This document shows positions 3,369-5,980 of a stretch of 5,980 nucleotides of DNA, piece by piece. Source of the DNA: an uncultured Thermomicrobiales bacterium (GTDB lineage Bacteria > Chloroflexota > Chloroflexia > Thermomicrobiales > UBA6265); NCBI GenBank assembly GCA_902806365.1, contig CADCWJ010000896.1, forward strand, positions 1-5,980, in the 5' to 3' direction. The notes beneath the pieces were generated by a model. It was given only the letters and a program-made list of their open reading frames with translations. It was not told where the DNA came from and did not search any database. Made by a program: the position numbers and the translations under genes. Position 1 is the first letter of the stretch, and each line of letters begins with the position of its first letter.

Positions 3369-5980
3369 ATGATGCGCCGCCGCTCGGGCCAGACGGTCAG
3401 CTCCGCCGCCTGGCTCCTGCATTTCGCCGGTGCGCTCGCGCTCATCGCCGGCCTGCTTCTGCCCCTGACCGATGCCGGCCAGGCGCTGGCCCGCCCGGAG
3501 CAGGACGTCCGTCAGGCGCTCCTGCAGCCCGCGGAGAGCGATGTCGTGCTCGGCGTGCCGACCCAGGTCGTGGCGATCGGGGATTTTCAGACTCAGCTCG
3601 GATGCGTCGATCTCGATCCTACGTGCGCGCAATCCCAGCTCGTCGGCAGCGATGGCTTCTTCACCGGCCTGTTCCAGCTCACGCCCGGTACGTATGACAT
3701 TCAACTCGTCGCGGTGACGCAGGATGGCACCCAGTACCTCTTTGGCGAGGATGGGCTGGATGGAGACCCGATCGAGCTCCAGATCGACGAGGACCAGACC
3801 GGTGTCTATGTCTCCTACGATGCCCGGACCAGCGAGGTCGTTGTCAAGGCGGTCGATGCGCTTCCGGTGCTGCAGACCGACGCCGGGGCGATCGCGCTCG
3901 CGCCGGATGACAATGATCTGACCGCTCTCGTGCCTTCCCAGGGGGGCGAGACCACAATCGAGTTGGTCCTTGACGGCCAGCCGACTGGCAATCCGCAACT
4001 CGTCTCGCTGGAACAGGGGCTGAACCGGGTAACGGTCGATACCTCCGGCAACGTGATCGATGTCGAATCGTTCGAGCCGGGCACACTCGCGATCTCGCGC
4101 GTCGATGCCAGCGGTCAGCCGCTCGCCAACGCCTGTTTCCAGGTTCGGGATGAGAGCGATCTGGTCAACCAGGGGTGCGACGCCGACGATGGCACGCCCG
4201 ATGGGCTTACCAGCCTGACGTTCCCGGAAGGGATCGAAGCCGGTGAGTTCACGCTGGTCGAGACGCGGGCGGCTGACGGCGCCGAGGCGTCGCCCGACCA
4301 GGACATCGAGCTTCAGCCGGGCGACAACAGCGTCGAGGTTCGCTCCGCCGATGCCGGTGCCGCTGCGACCGAGACTCCGGCTCCGGACGACGATGGCGGG
4401 ATAATCCAGAATCCGGAGGGGACGCCGACCGAGCTGGCGGGGGACGGGCAACCGACGGCCGAGCCTGGCGGCGACCCCGGTGACCTGATCGTCGCGCTGG
4501 AGGACGAAGCCGGTCAGCCGATCGGCGGCGCCTGTTTCCAGCTCGTCCAGCCCGGCAATGTCGTGGCTGAAGCATGCGACACCGGTGATGCCTTCCCCAA
4601 CAACGGCGTTGTCGGGTTCTTCGGCATCCCCTCGGGAACGTATACCCTGCACCAGTCCGCGGCGGCAGACGGCACCACAACGGTCCAGGATCGTGATGTC
4701 GAGGTCGTCGCCGGTGAGGAAACCAGGGAGACGGTCACCGCGGCGGCGGATGCGACACAGGGCGGGACCGGCGACGTCGTTGTGCTGCGCCAGGATGCCG
4801 ACGGCAATCCGGTTGGTGGCGCCTGCTTCGAGATCGTTGGCGCAGACAGCACGGTTGTCGCGCCCGAGGTCTGTGACGAGGATGGTGATGTCGCGGACGA
4901 CGGGCGGATCGGATTCACCGGCGTGCGCGCCGGACCGGTGACCCTCCGCGAGACGCGAACGCCGGATGGTGTTGCGCCCGCCGCGGATCAGCCGGTCGTG
5001 GTCGAGGCGAACACCGCGATCGATGTCCCGGTCGGAAGCTCCGCGGTCGAACCCACCGCCGAATTGACACCGGTCCCGACCGAAGCATCCACGGCGACTC
5101 CCACCTCCGAGCCGATCCCCGGCGACCTGATCGTGACACTTGTCGATGGGGCGGGGGCGCCGATCGGTGGTGCCTGTTTCCAGCTCATCCAGAATGACAG
5201 TGTGATCGCCGAATCGTGCGATACCACCGACGCCTTCCCCAACAACGGCAATACCGGTTTCTTCGGGGTGCCAGCGGGAACATACACCCTGAGACAGTCG
5301 GCAAGTGCGGACGGCACGACGCCGGCCGGCGACCGCGAGATCGCGATCGTGGGCGGCGAGGAACGAACCGAGACCGTCGGCGGTGGCATCGCAGAGCCAC
5401 CGGCCACGCCGACCGAGACCCCGACCGCCGAACCAACCGCAACACCCGAGCCGACCCCGGTTCCGACCGAGGCCCCAACCGCCGCTCCCACCGGAGAACC
5501 GACCGCGACCCTGGCGGCGACCGGTACGCCCGATGCCGGGCAGCTCGGCCCTCCCGGCTCCCTGATCGTGACCCTTCAGGGCGCGGACGGGCAGCCGATC
5601 GGTGGCGCCTGTTTCGAGTTGGTGCAGGGCGAGACGGTCGTCGCGTCCGCCTGCGACGCGGATGATCCGTTCCCCGGCAACGGGCGGACGGGGTTCTTCA
5701 ATGTGGCTTCGGGCACATTCACCCTTCGCCAATCCCAGGTCCCGGACGGCTCGACGGCGATCGCGGAGCTGAGTGTGACCGTCGAGCCGGACGCCCAGAC
5801 CGAGCAGACCGTCCAGCCCGCCGCGCCAACTGGCGAATCAACGCCAGTCGATGGAGCCGAGCCAACGGCGACCGGCGCTGTTGCCAGCGATCCCGATGGC
5901 ACCGGCCTGCGCGTCGATGTGTCGACGCTCGACCAGGCCGGAGAGCCGATCTGCGTCGAGCTGAACACTGTTTGCGGGGA
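3369..5980 (+). CDS. Secreted multi-repeat SpaA/Cna-B-like surface protein (5' part, 870 codons visible)
   Basis: The frame is open from 3042 to the window end, so the C-terminus is missing. Residues 1-41 form a signal peptide: MMRRRSGQ, a hydrophobic core (about 13-33), and a cleavage-type AQ/ALA end, so the protein is exported. Residues about 63-135 (VPTQVVAIGDFQTQLGC, later LTPGTYDIQLVAV) resemble the X25/pullulanase-associated beta-sandwich, with C79 and C86. Then come prealbumin-like SpaA/Cna-B-type repeats: A 238-324, B 371-456, C 468-555, D 585-670, E 730-815, and the start of F from 846. Each complete repeat has a G-x-L/V-x-V strand, a PxGGACF-type motif, a second Cys before Asp, and a G-T-Y/F-T-L-like strand with ...DG. 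Such domains usually act as stalks in adhesins and pilins. Cys pairs are 256/270, 389/403, 486/502, 603/617 and 748/762. Only one Lys (K160) is present, so intramolecular Lys-Asn bonds are excluded in the repeats. Linkers are Pro/Thr/Glu-rich. Anchoring type is unknown. The domain family is well supported; the ligand and role are not. Confidence 0.85.
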   Translation, partial: MMRRRSGQTVSSAAWLLHFAGALALIAGLLLPLTDAGQALARPEQDVRQALLQPAESDVVLGVPTQVVAIGDFQTQLGCVDLDPTCAQSQLVGSDGFFTGLFQLTPGTYDIQLVAVTQDGTQYLFGEDGLDGDPIELQIDEDQTGVYVSYDARTSEVVVKAVDALPVLQTDAGAIALAPDDNDLTALVPSQGGETTIELVLDGQPTGNPQLVSLEQGLNRVTVDTSGNVIDVESFEPGTLAISRVDASGQPLANACFQVRDESDLVNQGCDADDGTPDGLTSLTFPEGIEAGEFTLVETRAADGAEASPDQDIELQPGDNSVEVRSADAGAAATETPAPDDDGGIIQNPEGTPTELAGDGQPTAEPGGDPGDLIVALEDEAGQPIGGACFQLVQPGNVVAEACDTGDAFPNNGVVGFFGIPSGTYTLHQSAAADGTTTVQDRDVEVVAGEETRETVTAAADATQGGTGDVVVLRQDADGNPVGGACFEIVGADSTVVAPEVCDEDGDVADDGRIGFTGVRAGPVTLRETRTPDGVAPAADQPVVVEANTAIDVPVGSSAVEPTAELTPVPTEASTATPTSEPIPGDLIVTLVDGAGAPIGGACFQLIQNDSVIAESCDTTDAFPNNGNTGFFGVPAGTYTLRQSASADGTTPAGDREIAIVGGEERTETVGGGIAEPPATPTETPTAEPTATPEPTPVPTEAPTAAPTGEPTATLAATGTPDAGQLGPPGSLIVTLQGADGQPIGGACFELVQGETVVASACDADDPFPGNGRTGFFNVASGTFTLRQSQVPDGSTAIAELSVTVEPDAQTEQTVQPAAPTGESTPVDGAEPTATGAVASDPDGTGLRVDVSTLDQAGEPICVELNTVCG
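4479..5813 (+). repeat. Internal repeats B, D and E of the surface protein, conserved at DNA level
   Basis: Three copies of one repeat type, 258 bases each, lie at 4479-4736 (B), 5121-5378 (D) and 5556-5813 (E). All contain CCGATCGG followed closely by GCCTGTTTC, coding PIGGACF. B and D also share GCCTTCCCCAACAACGG and near-identical flanks, so they look like a relatively recent duplication, while E is more diverged. Repeat C (4770-5033) between them is of a different type, closer to repeat A (4080-4340), with a TLRETR/TLVETR strand and no FPNNG segment. The spacing B to D is 642 bases and D to E 435 bases, both multiples of three, so gain or loss of units would keep the frame. Confidence 0.75.
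5379..5555 (+). repeat. Low-complexity Pro/Thr/Glu linker coding region
   Basis: Between repeats D and E the DNA is built from variants of CCGACCGAG/ACC-GCC units, coding about 59 residues of TPTETPTAEPTATPEPTP-like text. It is an extended, probably disordered spacer, rich in Thr that could be O-glycosylated after export. Shorter linkers of the same style lie at about 4341-4478 and 5034-5120, and 5814-5903 is similar. Repetition at DNA level makes length variation by slippage likely. Confidence 0.7.

Noticed and set aside
2528..3445. 305-codon open frame on the - strand across the intergenic region
   Set aside because: Composition is rich in Arg, Pro, Cys, Trp and His, codon use differs from the neighbours, it overlaps the signal-peptide region of the + gene, and it shows no known motif.
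3279..5732. 817-codon open frame on the - strand opposite the surface protein gene
   Set aside because: It mirrors the codon structure of the + strand gene, which has a signal peptide, clear repeats and a good ribosome-binding site. The antisense translation is Arg/Gly-rich with no recognisable domain; its own repetition only reflects the repeats of the + gene.
1..5980. tRNA, rRNA or CRISPR array
   Set aside because: No cloverleaf with a GTTCGAxxC-type T-loop, no rRNA-like conserved stretch and no regularly spaced short direct repeats were found by eye; the repeats at 4479-5813 are coding.

Overview
The window is a GC-rich (roughly two-thirds G+C by eye) bacterial segment whose genes all read on the + strand. 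High GC at third codon positions, a luciferase-like flavin oxidoreductase, and a secreted protein made of Cys-paired SpaA/Cna-B-like repeats joined by Pro/Thr/Glu linkers together suggest Chloroflexota, perhaps Thermomicrobia. That placement is inference from style; no marker gene is present.

Left part (1-2507) is a compact gene row. It holds the 3' end of an unrecognised gene (1-204), a ParB/Spo0J-type DNA-binding protein (227-988), a small His-rich unrecognised protein (1074-1358) and a luciferase-like monooxygenase-family oxidoreductase (1371-2507). The gaps of 22, 85 and 12 bases allow co-transcription of 1-204 with 227-988 and of 1074-1358 with 1371-2507. No shared pathway is evident. 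No ParA partner, replication origin or mobile-element gene is visible here.

Middle part (2508-3368, about 860 bases) has no convincing gene. It is not featureless: 2535-2718 is packed with perfect short inverted repeats and looks like a dispersed intergenic repeat or structured RNA. A long imperfect hairpin capped by a GCAA tetraloop lies at 2887-2959, and a third hairpin lies at 3118-3143 in the leader of the next gene.

Right part (3369-5980) is the first 870 codons of a large secreted protein that runs off the window. It has a signal peptide, an N-terminal domain resembling the X25/pullulanase-associated beta-sandwich, and five complete SpaA/Cna-B-like beta-sandwich repeats plus the start of a sixth. 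Most repeats are separated by PT-rich linkers. The visible protein has a single lysine (K160), outside the repeats, so the usual Lys-Asn isopeptide cross-link of such repeats cannot form in them. Instead each complete repeat carries a regularly spaced cysteine pair. This protein and the structured leader region are the most interesting items in the window.
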